Assembly (NCBI GenBank): GCA_021234155.1
Contig: JAJEKV010000054.1
Location: 7,832,655 to 7,896,654 of the forward strand
DNA length: 64,000 bases
Source: Isoetes taiwanensis
Taxonomy: Eukaryota; Streptophyta; Lycopodiopsida; Isoetales; Isoetaceae
Direction of reading: 5' to 3'
In this document: positions 54,563 to 64,000 of the stretch, one piece after another
Layout of the letters: each line of letters begins with the position of its first letter
How positions within the stretch are numbered: the first letter of the stretch is position 1
The notes under the pieces: model-generated
The model's input: the letters and a program-made list of their open reading frames with translations, nothing else
What the model was told of the DNA's origin: nothing
Database searches by the model: none
Position numbers and translations under genes: made by a program

Positions 54563-57320
54563 TCCTTAAGATTAGTTGAAAATATTGGAATGACTACCTT
54601 GTATTCATAGGTTCATTTGATCTTAGTATATAGTTGGATAAGGTTCACTTATCTCCTTAGTATTAGCTCGATATATCTTGCTATGGTGGTGGTGGTAATG
54701 GTTTGATGTTCTAGGTTGAATTGTCATAATTAGGTGGAGGTGAATTGTTGGTGTATGCTAAGATTGAATTGCATAATTAGGTGGAGGTGAATTGTTGGGT
54801 ATCCGAGATTTGAATTTTCATACTTAGGTGGAGCTAGAGTGTTTGGCCTAGGGAGGAATAATGGGATTGGGTGGGCAAGGGTGGCATGACTAGGGGTGTG
54901 GCTGGAAGTGGAGGTGGTGGATATGTTGGAGGAGGTGATGAATATGTTGGAGGTGGACGTGGTGCATATGTTGGAGGAGGAGGTGTTGGATACGTTGGAC
55001 TGCATATAAAATGGAATCAAATTAGTGAAGTTCAAACTTTCAAAGAGGAGATATAAAAGAAGAAGGGTTGATACCATTATGCCACCACTAATGTTCTACC
55101 GAGAACTCGTTATTTTTATGCTTTTGCCCCCGGTATTTTTAGTACGAAATCCATTGTCTCTAATGGAACATCCATTCAGAGCAATGGATAAGATTATGAC
55201 AAGAAGTCTGAATAATCATATCCATTGAATTGATGGTTGTATGGTAACGCCCGAGGCAAAGGGTGTGCATGCAAATGCTTCCAAGCCATTTTGGCCATGG
55301 CCATGTGGCTTCAATATAGCAAGACCCATAAGGAACCATACCCCCGAAAATAATGGAACATGTGATCACATGTTGAAAATTAAAGTTAAAAATCAATATA
55401 CATAGTGACGAGATGGATGGCCTAGATTTTGGCCAAGATGGACTACCGAGATTGTGATCCGCTGTAGTGTAATCTTATTGGTTGCGTGAATGGGATGGAT
55501 GGCACGATTTTGGCCGAGATGGACTACCGGGATTGCAATCCTAGTATTATTGTGCTATTGGCTGAATTAATTGCCGCCTCCCACCTTTGGCTAGTTTCCC
55601 CATTCGACAGCTTCCCCATTCGACAGCTTCAAATTATGGCGGCGGGTTTTGCTTGGCTATGGCGCCTCCACAAAGATCGCCTTTGCCGACCAGCGACAAT
55701 AGCCATCGCCACCACCGCCACTACGAAGATGCATGTCTGATTCTTCCTCATTAGATCGGGCGATGGGTTTTGCACAAATGGCTTGACACCCAAAGGGTTT
55801 TTGCACACCACGGACCAAGCTTGGCTATGGCTATGGTTGAGCGTGCCAGCTTTTCCTACCTTGGGCGAATCGATGTTACCTAGGCCACAAAGATCTGAAA
55901 AAAAAAAAAAGCAGATCAGTGAGCCATGGCCCGGCGGATCTGAAGCCACAGATTTGAAGCCACGACATCCGAAGGTTGATGTGACTCCATAATGTCCTTG
56001 CGCCACCTTCAAAAATCCAAAATTACAAGCCCGGTCTAACCTGTTGCCGATTCAATAGCCCATCAGTAAAATCGAAATGGAAGCCCAAGCTTCCAAGTTG
56101 TTTCAACCCTTTTCTCGGTATTTCTATCTTTGATGTTTGATTTAACCTTAATTCCTAACTCTTTTTGCTTCCTTTTTTAGCATGCAAAGGAACCAAAAGT
56201 CGTTCTTGAGTTTTGGAAGGGATTTCCACCGCTATTGGAGTCAAGTTTGATCTTTTTCACTTTCTCGATATCGTACAAAGAGCTGGCTATAGCAAAATAT
56301 TTCGCATACGAATGATCCAAAGGTCCACCTTTTCTTATTCAATGTAGCATTTGCTTTCAAAGCATGCATAATATATTTTGTAACAAATTATTTTTAACCC
56401 GTGTATAACTGAATGGGCAAGAAACTAAAAAATGATTCTCCTAAATCCCGTGAGTTGAAGCGGCCCGAGAAAAGATCGAGGTTTGTGTCATTTGTTTTTA
56501 TTGAATTTGAGATTTAATCTTATTCTCACCGCATTTTCTTTACTTTCTTTGACAGAGAATACGAGAGGAAAATGAAGAAAATGTTGCAAAGAGAGAAAAA
56601 TGTTGCAGCAAAGATTATTGCATGGTAAAATCAAACGCTTTTGTATCAATCGCATGATATTTTTTAATAATAGGCAAACCATTTTTGTCAAGATTTTAAA
56701 ACTTAAGTAGTAAGGCAATCGCAATAAAAAAGTCTTTTGTATAATTTTAGTGTTTCACGTATCCATTGCCAAGAAGCATACTTATGTTCGATTTTTCTCC
56801 TTGCAAAACCAATAATTCACTTAATAATACAACAAAATGTTTTACCTCTCCTGTATTACTCATAATTAGGGAATTTTAGAATTCCAATTACAATCGAATA
56901 ATATTATGCTTTATGGGTTTGTTTGGGTTCGATTCCCAAAAGCTTTATATTTTAAAATAAACAAAATCAATAAATGTAATCTATGATATATTAACTTTAA
57001 ATTATGGTATGTATCTAATTCTTGTGAATTGTGTGCCACGTGTTGATATTTTATTATTTAAAATCGCGGTTTACCTAGTATGCCACGCGGTTAAAATTTT
57101 ATCGTCAAAAGACATTATCAGGGAAATAACACTTTCCTCTTTTCTACGTAATATAATAATGTTTCTTCTACATGTCCTTATTTTATAAAAGGTGTCAATA
57201 GCATTAAAAACAATAGCACCCTTTAAAACCATATATATGGAGGAAAAAATATCAACACATAGAAAGATGGCAACATTTGAAAACAACAACTATTTTAAAA
57301 ACAATAAGTACATGTAACTG
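54541..57320. repeat. 2.78-kb tandem duplication, unit 1
   Basis: Matches 57325-60107 nearly end to end at a constant offset of ~2784 bp, with many small indels. It begins inside the last minisatellite monomers. It contains a (GGAGG)-rich stretch at 54855-55005, which reads as repeated PPPTY on the minus strand, and short relics of open frames. No complete gene is recognised. Confidence 0.85.
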
Positions 57321-57324
57321 AAGG

Positions 57325-60107
57325 TGGCTCAAACATGCCACCTAGGCTCCTTAAGATTAGTTGAAAATATTGGAATGACTACCTTGTATTCATAGGTTCA
57401 TTTGATCTTAGTATATAGTTGGATAAGGTTCACTTATCTCCCTTAGTATTAGCTCTGATATATCTTGCTATGGTGGTGGTGGTAATGGTTTTGATGTTCT
57501 AGGGTTGAATTGTCATAATTAGGTGGAGGTGAATTGTTGGTGTATGCTAAGATTGAATTGCATAATTAGGTGGAGGTGAATTATTTGGGTATCCGAGATT
57601 TGAATTTTCATACTTAGGTGGAGCTAGAGTGTTTGGCCTAGGAGGAATAATGGGATTGGGTGGCAAGGGTGGCATGACTAGGGGTGTGGCTGGAAGTGGG
57701 TGGTGGATATGTTGGAGGAGGTGATGAATATGTTGGAGGTGGACGTGGTGCATATGTTGGAGGAGGAGGTGTTGGATACGTTGGACTGCATATAAAATGG
57801 AATCAAATTAGTGAAGTTCAAACTTTCAAAGAGGAGATATAAAAAGAAGAAGGGTTGATACCATTATGCCACCACTAATGTTCTACCGAGAACTCGTTAT
57901 TTTTTATGCTTTTGCCCCCGGTATTTTTAGTACGAAAAACCATTGTCTCTAATGGAACATCCATCTAGAGCAATGGATAAGATTATGACAAGAAGCTGAA
58001 TAATCATATCCATTGGAATTGATGGTTGTATGGTAACGCTCCGAGGCAAAGGGTGTGCATGCAGCGCTTCCAAGCCATTTTGGCCATGGCCATGTGGCTT
58101 CAATATAGCAAGACCCATAAGGAACCATACCCCGCAAAAAATAATGGAACATGTGATCACATGTTGAAAATTAAAGTTAAAAATCAATATACATAGTGAC
58201 GAGATGGATGGCCTAGATTTTGGCCAAGATGGACGGCCGAGATTGTGATCCGCGTAGTGTAATCTTATTGGTTGCGAATGGGATGGATGGCATGATTTTG
58301 GCCGAGATGGACGGCTGGGATTGCAATCCTAGTATTATTGTGCTATTGGCTGAATTAATTGCCAGTCTCCCACCTTTGGCTAGTTTCCCCCCATTCGACA
58401 GTTTCCCCCCATTCGACAGCTTCAGCTATGGCGATGGGTTTTTGCTTGGCTATGGCGCCCTCCACAGCATCGTCTTTGCCGGACCGCGACAATAGCCATC
58501 GCCACCACCGCCACTACGAAGATGCATGTCGGCATTCTTCCTCATTAGATCGGCGATGGGTTTTTGCACAGCTCTGTCGGACACCCAAAGGGTTTTTGCA
58601 CAGCTCTGTCGGACCTGAAGCTTGGCTATGGCTATGGTCGAGCGTACGCTTTTCCTACCTTGCAGAATCGGATGTTACCTAGGCCCAAAGATCTCGCGCA
58701 GATTCAGAAGCCATGGCCTCGGGCGGATCCGGCCACACAGATTTGAAGCCACGACATCGGGCGGATGTGACTCCATAATGTCCCCGCGCCACACCTTCAA
58801 AAATCCAAAATTACAAGTCCGGCTCCAACCTTGCTGCCGACCACAACAGCCCATCGCAGAATCGAAATGGAAGCCCAAGCTTCCAAGTTGTTTCAACCCT
58901 TTTCTGGTATTTCTATCTTTGATGTAAGCTGATTTAACCTTAATTCTAACTCTTTTGCTTCCTTTTTTTTTAGCATGCAAAGGAACCAAAAAGCTGTTCT
59001 TGGAGTTTTGGAAGGGATTTCCGCTGCTATTGGAGCTGAAGTTTGATCTTTTTTCACTTTTCTCGATATCGTGACAAAGAGCCGGGCTATAGCAGCTATT
59101 TCGCATCTTAATGATCCAAAGGTCCACCTTTTCTTATTCAATGTAGCATTTGCTTTCAAAGCATGCATAATATATTTTGTAATGCTTATTTTTAACCTGT
59201 ATAACTGAATGGGCAAGAAACTAAAAAATGATTCTCCTAAATCCCAGGAGTTGAAGCGGCCTGAGAAAAGATCAGAGGTTTGTGTCATTTGTTTTTTATT
59301 GGAATTTGAGATTTAATCTTATTCTCACCAGACTTTCTTTACTTTCTTTGACAGAGAATACGTAGAGGAAAATGAAGAAAATGTTGCAGCAGTAGAAAAT
59401 GTTGCAGCAGTACTATTGCATGGTAAAATCAAACAGTTTTGTATCACTGGCATGATATTTCTTTAATAATAGGCAAACCATTTTTGTCAAGATTTTAAAA
59501 CTTAAGTAGTAAGGCACTGCAATAAAAAGTCTTTTTGTATAATTTTAGTGTTTCAATGCATCCATTGCCAAGGTTATGACTTATGTTCTGGATTTTTCTC
59601 TCAAACCAATAATTCACTTAACAATACAACAAAAAATAAGCCGCATCTTCTCCATTACCTTGTCAATTAGAATCTTAGAATTCCAATTACAATCGAACAA
59701 TATTATGCTTTATGGGTTTGTTTGGGTTCGATTCCCAAAAGCTTTGTTATTTTAAAATAAACAAAATCAATAAACAATTCATGATATATTAACTTTTAAA
59801 TTATGGTATAGACTAATTTTTTTAATTGTGTGCCACGTGTTGATATTTTATTATTTAAAATCGTGCTTTTTCATTTTAAAAGTATGCCACGTGTTAAAAT
59901 TTTATTGGTCAAAAGACACATTAGAAACAACACCTCTCTTTTTCTATGTGTCATAATAATGTTTTTCTACATGTCCTTATTTTAGGAAAACAATAGTTAA
60001 TAGCATTAAAAACAATAGCACCCTTTAAAACTACATATGGAGGAAAAAATATCAACACATAGAAAGATGGAAAATATTTGAAAACAACAACTATTTTAAA
60101 ACAATAC
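57325..60107. repeat. 2.78-kb tandem duplication, unit 2
   Basis: The second copy, joined to unit 1 through one short minisatellite piece (AAGGTGGCTCAAACATGCCA). The PPPTY-encoding stretch lies at 57640-57785. A homopolymer/indel-rich pattern of differences separates the copies. It runs into the region 3' of the TNP2-like gene. Confidence 0.85.
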
Positions 60108-60540
60108 ATGTGGGTTTCTTGAATATTATATATCCTTTTTTGGGAAAACAATATCAACTTAAAGAACTACAAGTAGAGAAAAAAACAACACACACATTGA
60201 AAAGGAAAAAAAAACCGTTTTTAGGTTTTCCATGTGTACTAATATTGAAATTAATATTGTACTACTGTTGTAATTTAGCTTTTCACGTGTGGTAATATCG
60301 AGACCTACGCATGGAATTTCGAAGATAAAAAACGCATAGTTACATTAAAAAACAACAGCGAAGGAAAAAAAATACACGTTGACAAAAAATCACAAAAACT
60401 ATGTCAATTTTTTCTACGCGTGGATTTTTCTGCCAAAAGACCACCGTGGAAAATTTTTGCCAAAAAACCACTGTCTCTTTGTGCAAATCCGGATAAACGG
60501 GCCACGTGGACTTTTGGGGCCATTTTGGTGTTGTTTTTGG
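59830..60540. repeat. Array of degenerate CACGTG-TTGATATTTT words
   Basis: Words such as GCCACGTGTTGATATTTTAT, GCCACGTGTTAAAATTTTAT, ATATCAACACATAG (inverted), TTCACGTGTGGTAATATCG and CCACGTGGACTTTT recur in both orientations. This resembles subterminal repeats of a CACTA element, and it lies just 3' of the TNP2-like gene. Similar words are also in unit 1 at 57030-57270. Confidence 0.45.
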
Positions 60541-60599
60541 CATAAAACAACACTTCCGTACAACTTAAAAACAACTGTGGACCAAAAATCGGGGTCAGT

Positions 60600-62793
60600 G
60601 TGCTAAATGCACTAGTAAGTGAGTTTGTATGTCCAGAAAACTTGTTGGGAATTCTTTCTCTAGCATACAACATGCCTCAACGACCTTTAGTTCGCATGTC
60701 CTTAATTTCATTTGTTCGGTATCTCCTTCCTTGTAATCCATCTAAATATGATTTAAGAAAGAAAAAGTTAAGTGAGAGTTCAAAGATCAAAGTGTTTTCT
60801 AAATCCTGCATTAACCCGGAAAACTCGATAGGAGACATATTGCATGTAGTGGACCGTTTACCAGGGCGACCCTCGTAACAATAGGCATAACAAACCGCAA
60901 CATCTTTATGCCAATCATGAGATTTCAACCCGCTTAACTCCCCTTCGTTAGAGAAACAATTACGAACTAATGCATATATCCCGGCTTCTGGAAGTCTTTA
61001 TTGCCTTGATCGCCGGCGGGTTTCATACATTTTCTAGCACGATCCAATCCACTTGTGGCCTTATTCCTTCTTCGACATTTAACCATGCTTTAGATTTTGA
61101 TCCAGCTTCTTGTAGATCTTCTCGCGGTCTTTGCATCTGTGGTCCTTACGTCCCGGTGACATGCTTCCAAATAGGCGTCTAAACGTTTTTAAAGATGTGC
61201 ATGGGATCAAGAAGATGATGGATCTTCAATTCTCGCCCAATAGGGTAGAAGGAAGAAGGATGCTTTCCACTTCATTCCTTAACCTTATTTCCTTCAGCCG
61301 CATCCCACATGTTACCCCAATCTCTCATTGTCAACCTTTTGGGAGGCTCTTCAAAGGCAATGTTTTTCTCTTGGACCCACGTGATCGAAGTCCATTTTCC
61401 ATTGGCGATATCTCTTGAAGTTTGCATAGACATTTTTGTGCAATGCCGCTGACCGGCGAGAGTTCAACTGTTCAAACCCACACAAGTGACATGCCGATAT
61501 CCGGAACTTGGAGTCCGAGAGAGTTCATACAAACCAGGCCAATCGCCGTTGTCCACATTAAGATTGCTCTCAAGGTAAATCTTCGCTCAAAGACGAAAGT
61601 TCTCTTGAGACATCGTAAACTTCAATACCTTCACTCCACAATGTCAAAAGCTCATCAATAACTATTTTCAGATATGGATCTAGACTTTCCGGCTTCTTCG
61701 GTCCCCGAACTAATAGTACTACCATTAAATGGCCAGTCTTCATGAGTAACCACGGTGGTAAATTATAGTTGATCAACACTACCGCCAAGTTGACCACGCC
61801 GGGCCGATTGACGCCCATAAGGATTAACACCATCCGTTGCCAACCCTAATCCGAGATTTCGTGGCTCTCTTCCAAATTCCGCCATGTTTCATCAATATGC
61901 TTCCATTGCTTGCAAATCACTAACCACGCCGGAGTACATTGTCACCGACGACATTAGCTGCACACCAACCCATGAGCGAAGCTAGAGATTCACATCAAAA
62001 CAATAGCCTTATCGCGAGGGATCAATGGAAAGTAGCGAACCACCTTCATCGGACGGTCTTTCCCTTGGCATCCGTGATTGTACCTAGAGGCACCACATTT
62101 AGGCATGTTTTCTGTGTTCTTGTAGATGTCATCCGGATAATATACCATGCAATCATTTGGACAAGCGTGAATCTTATGGTAGCCTAAACCAAGAGTCGCC
62201 AATATATTTTTATTTCAAAAGTCGCGACTTTTGGGCATAGTGTTTCCCTTGTGGGAGTATTTTCTCTTGCAATAACCTGTATAAAACAGACCTTTACATT
62301 ATACATTCAACTACAAATTCAATAAGTCAAGTGATTGCAATTGTACTTACTCTAACAAAGCCGTAAAATCGCATTGCTCCATTTGAATTTGGCTTGAAGG
62401 TTTAATATCAATAAAGATGTCGTCAATCTAGATATGCTTGCACCTGGATATAATGCTTTATGCGCCTCCTCCAATAAAACGTGATCTTCATGACCATCGT
62501 TAGGAGTATTTATATCGTCATCTAGGTCGTTGTCGAAGATTGGGCCAAATGCATCTAACATGCTTGGGCTATGGGTTCTTCAACTTCCATGAAGTGATCC
62601 ATATAGGGGCATTGTCATCATCTTCATCATCGTATTCCTGTTCATCTTCATCATTGTACTCTTCATTATGCGTTGTGCCCATGTTTGTACCATACTGCTC
62701 AATGTATTCTAATTCTGCTATCCGCAATGACTTTTGATGTCGCCAATTCAGTACGCTTGGATGTGGTCTTATATCCACTTGCCTACCCTGCAC
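60600..62793 (-). pseudogene. CACTA (En/Spm) TNP2-like transposase, broken
   Basis: Minus-strand pieces in the order of plant TNP2 proteins. An acidic N-terminus (62793-62570, YNDEDEQEYDDEDDD) is followed by MLDAFGPI and LLEEAHKALYPGASISRLTT, LILNLQAKFKWSN (62561-62360). Then come LGLGYHKIHACPNDCMVYY, MPKCGASRY and VVRYFPLIPR (62200-62000). NLPPWLLMKTGHLMVVLLV, RGPKKPESLDPYLKIVIDEL and LLTLWSEGIEVYDVSRE (61780-61590) follow, and lastly MKSHDWHKDVAV (60928). TNP2 is the catalytic transposase of CACTA elements. Several frame changes interrupt it, and the C-terminal part is short or missing. Confidence 0.8.
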
Positions 62794-62959
62794 GTCAGAT
62801 TAAACGAAATATATGCGTGATTGATACATACATTGAGAGCCCGTGTTTGTTAAATTTTAAGCATTTAATAACGAACGAAATATAAAATTTTATGTCATAA
62901 TCAAAGCATATATTGAAGATATAATACACATTTATCTTCAATATGTGCAATCTCATTCC

Positions 62960-63000
62960 AAGAGAAGAAGAAGAAGAATTCGAAGAAGAAGAAGAAGAAA
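62960..63000. repeat. Short (GAA)n tract
   Basis: An imperfect GAAGAA run between the TNP2-like gene and the SET-domain gene. Confidence 0.8.
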
Positions 63001-63046
63001 AATGGTGCATTCCGACAAAAATTATATGAGTAATTTGAGTACATCA

Positions 63047-63655
63047 TCAAAGGACCTCCGGTATTGGTCTACCATATTTATATTCAATGAACAATTCATC
63101 ACCAATACACAAAGTTTTTATAGCATAAACCATGATATATCTCCCGTCAATTTTACGGCTAAAAAAATCTTCTTGGTCTTTGTTTGCCTCGACAAATTCA
63201 CAATTGGTAGCTTCAGGATTCTCGATAGAGCTATTAATAAAAGCAGCAAGGTTTCCATGCAACCTGGAGGGGCGACCATCAATATATGTGAAGCTTGCGT
63301 AGTCACTGGGCTTGGATATTGTTCGTGCATTTGAATTTAGGCCATAGATGAGCATGCGCCACTGATGCTTACTCAATTTATGCCAAGTGTCTGAGTTATA
63401 TTCAGGACCTACATATGGCATTAAAGGAACAGTCGTACCATCTTTGACTTTCACACTAGTCATAATATATAATCCCAGGCCAGCACCGGGGACCCGACTA
63501 TTTTTAATCATGTACTGCCTACCCCAATATGTAAATTGCTCCCCATAAATAATTGGCTTGCCTCTAGGCCATGCATTGAATTTCTTACGATCTTTATCTG
63601 TAAAGGGCTGGACCAAATGGACTAGTGAAGGTGGAAGATTATTTTTCTTCGACAT
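63047..63655 (-). CDS. SET-domain protein upstream of the TNP2-like gene
   Basis: 202 codons, ATG at 63655. A SET domain fills residues ~45-195: SRVPGAGLGLY (53-63, the S-adenosylmethionine-binding GxG region), PLMPYVGPEY, then FINSSIENPEATNCEF (139-154). The last block stands where N-H-S-x-x-P-N is normal, and GDELFIEY (185-192) carries the usual terminal Tyr. SET proteins methylate lysines, usually of histones. The NHS His is replaced by Ser, so activity is uncertain. No pre-SET, post-SET or chromatin-reader domain is visible. It is on the same strand as, and immediately upstream of, a CACTA transposase gene, suggesting a captured host gene. A second frame upstream overlaps its start, so this may be the last part of a longer gene. 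Confidence 0.7.
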   Translation of the reverse strand: MSKKNNLPPSLVHLVQPFTDKDRKKFNAWPRGKPIIYGEQFTYWGRQYMIKNSRVPGAGLGLYIMTSVKVKDGTTVPLMPYVGPEYNSDTWHKLSKHQWRMLIYGLNSNARTISKPSDYASFTYIDGRPSRLHGNLAAFINSSIENPEATNCEFVEANKDQEDFFSRKIDGRYIMVYAIKTLCIGDELFIEYKYGRPIPEVL

Positions 63656-63891
63656 GATCTAGTACATTCCAATTTTGATGAACATTGTCATTCCCTCCAA
63701 TCTTGGCAACGGCCATTGCACTACACGAAGTTCTATCCGTAATGGGATACTCTTTTGAGGAAGTTGATGGCTTTCTTTTTGTAGGGTTTTCTATGAACGC
63801 ATTCATAGTATCAACATCATCTACTTCCAATGACAACATAACCCCAAAATCTATATACTGCTTCGAGCTCACTTCATTCTCAATTTCTTCC
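63639..63891 (-). CDS. Probable upstream exon of the SET-domain gene
   Basis: An open minus-strand frame starting after a T-rich acceptor-like TTTTGTTAG (63900-63892). It reads EEIENEVSSKQYIDFGVML and continues NPTKRKPSTSSKEYPITD and VLDHVEEK. It ends in a frame that overlaps the first codons of the SET ORF by a few bases (DHVEEK versus MSKKNN). A single-base frame change or an unseen splice would join the two. Composition is Ser/Lys/Asp-rich and linker-like, with no known domain. Confidence 0.4.
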
Positions 63892-64000
63892 TAACAAAAT
63901 ACAAGCAAACTAAGTTAAGACATCGATTCAAGTACATGAGAGTAGTTGATTATCGTTCATAAGATTCGTGTATTATACCTCGTTGGAATACCCCACATGT
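63892..64000 (-). other. Putative intron, window edge
   Basis: AT-rich sequence after the acceptor-like site (minus strand). It may be the intron leading to an upstream exon outside the window. Confidence 0.35.

Noticed and set aside
56926-56950. tRNA-like B box GGTTCGATTCC, also at ~59727
   Set aside because: No matching A box or cloverleaf was found upstream. It occurs in both copies of the duplicated unit, so it counts as one observation.

Overview
The window is eukaryotic and almost certainly from a vascular plant. It carries plant-type Ty3/gypsy, LINE, hAT, PIF/Harbinger and CACTA elements. It also has a U2 snRNA gene with the plant upstream element (USE) plus TATA promoter architecture. 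No intact housekeeping protein gene was recognised. The repeat load and mixture suggest a large repeat-rich genome, possibly non-flowering, but that is only a guess. Start points and exon limits of broken genes are approximate.

Layout. (1) 1-18717 is one minus-strand Ty3/gypsy element: 5' LTR at 18130-18717, then gag, protease, RT, RNase H and integrase down to 12142, an extra 3' coding region with a coiled-coil protein (1225-3043), a polypurine tract, and the first 52 bp of the 3' LTR. A plus-strand LINE (about 3560-11635, ending in A30) is nested inside it. Upstream of its ORF1 and ORF2 the LINE carries three tandem small ORFs that are paralogous to each other; I do not recognise this family. 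(2) 19163-21074 holds a second, truncated LTR of the same family and a broken hAT transposase. (3) 22264-22525 is a U2 snRNA gene, followed by about 4.4 kb of degenerate 0.8-1 kb tandem repeats. (4) 27.7-36 kb contains a putative exon, a PIF/Harbinger transposase, a 5'-truncated LINE copy, and a GC-rich degenerate LINE of a different clade. (5) 37209-43500 begins with a CACTA-type terminus and GACGCC-rich subterminal repeats. It holds broken minus-strand genes, one of which looks like a protein-kinase fold with altered catalytic motifs. (6) 41.9-60.1 kb is dominated by repeats: a long GAA tract, two GA tracts, a 19-bp-based minisatellite, an inverted cluster of about 0.8-kb units, and a 2.78-kb tandem duplication. 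(7) 60.6-64 kb has a CACTA TNP2-like transposase and, just upstream on the same strand, a SET-domain gene.

The most interesting points are the triplicated accessory ORF family of the LINE, the kinase-like and SET-domain genes lying in CACTA-type territory, the coiled-coil ORF of the gypsy element, and the minisatellite whose alternating monomers carry complementary 7-mers. Most transposon genes have frameshifts or stops, so the window is a nest of mostly dead elements plus a plausible U2 gene.
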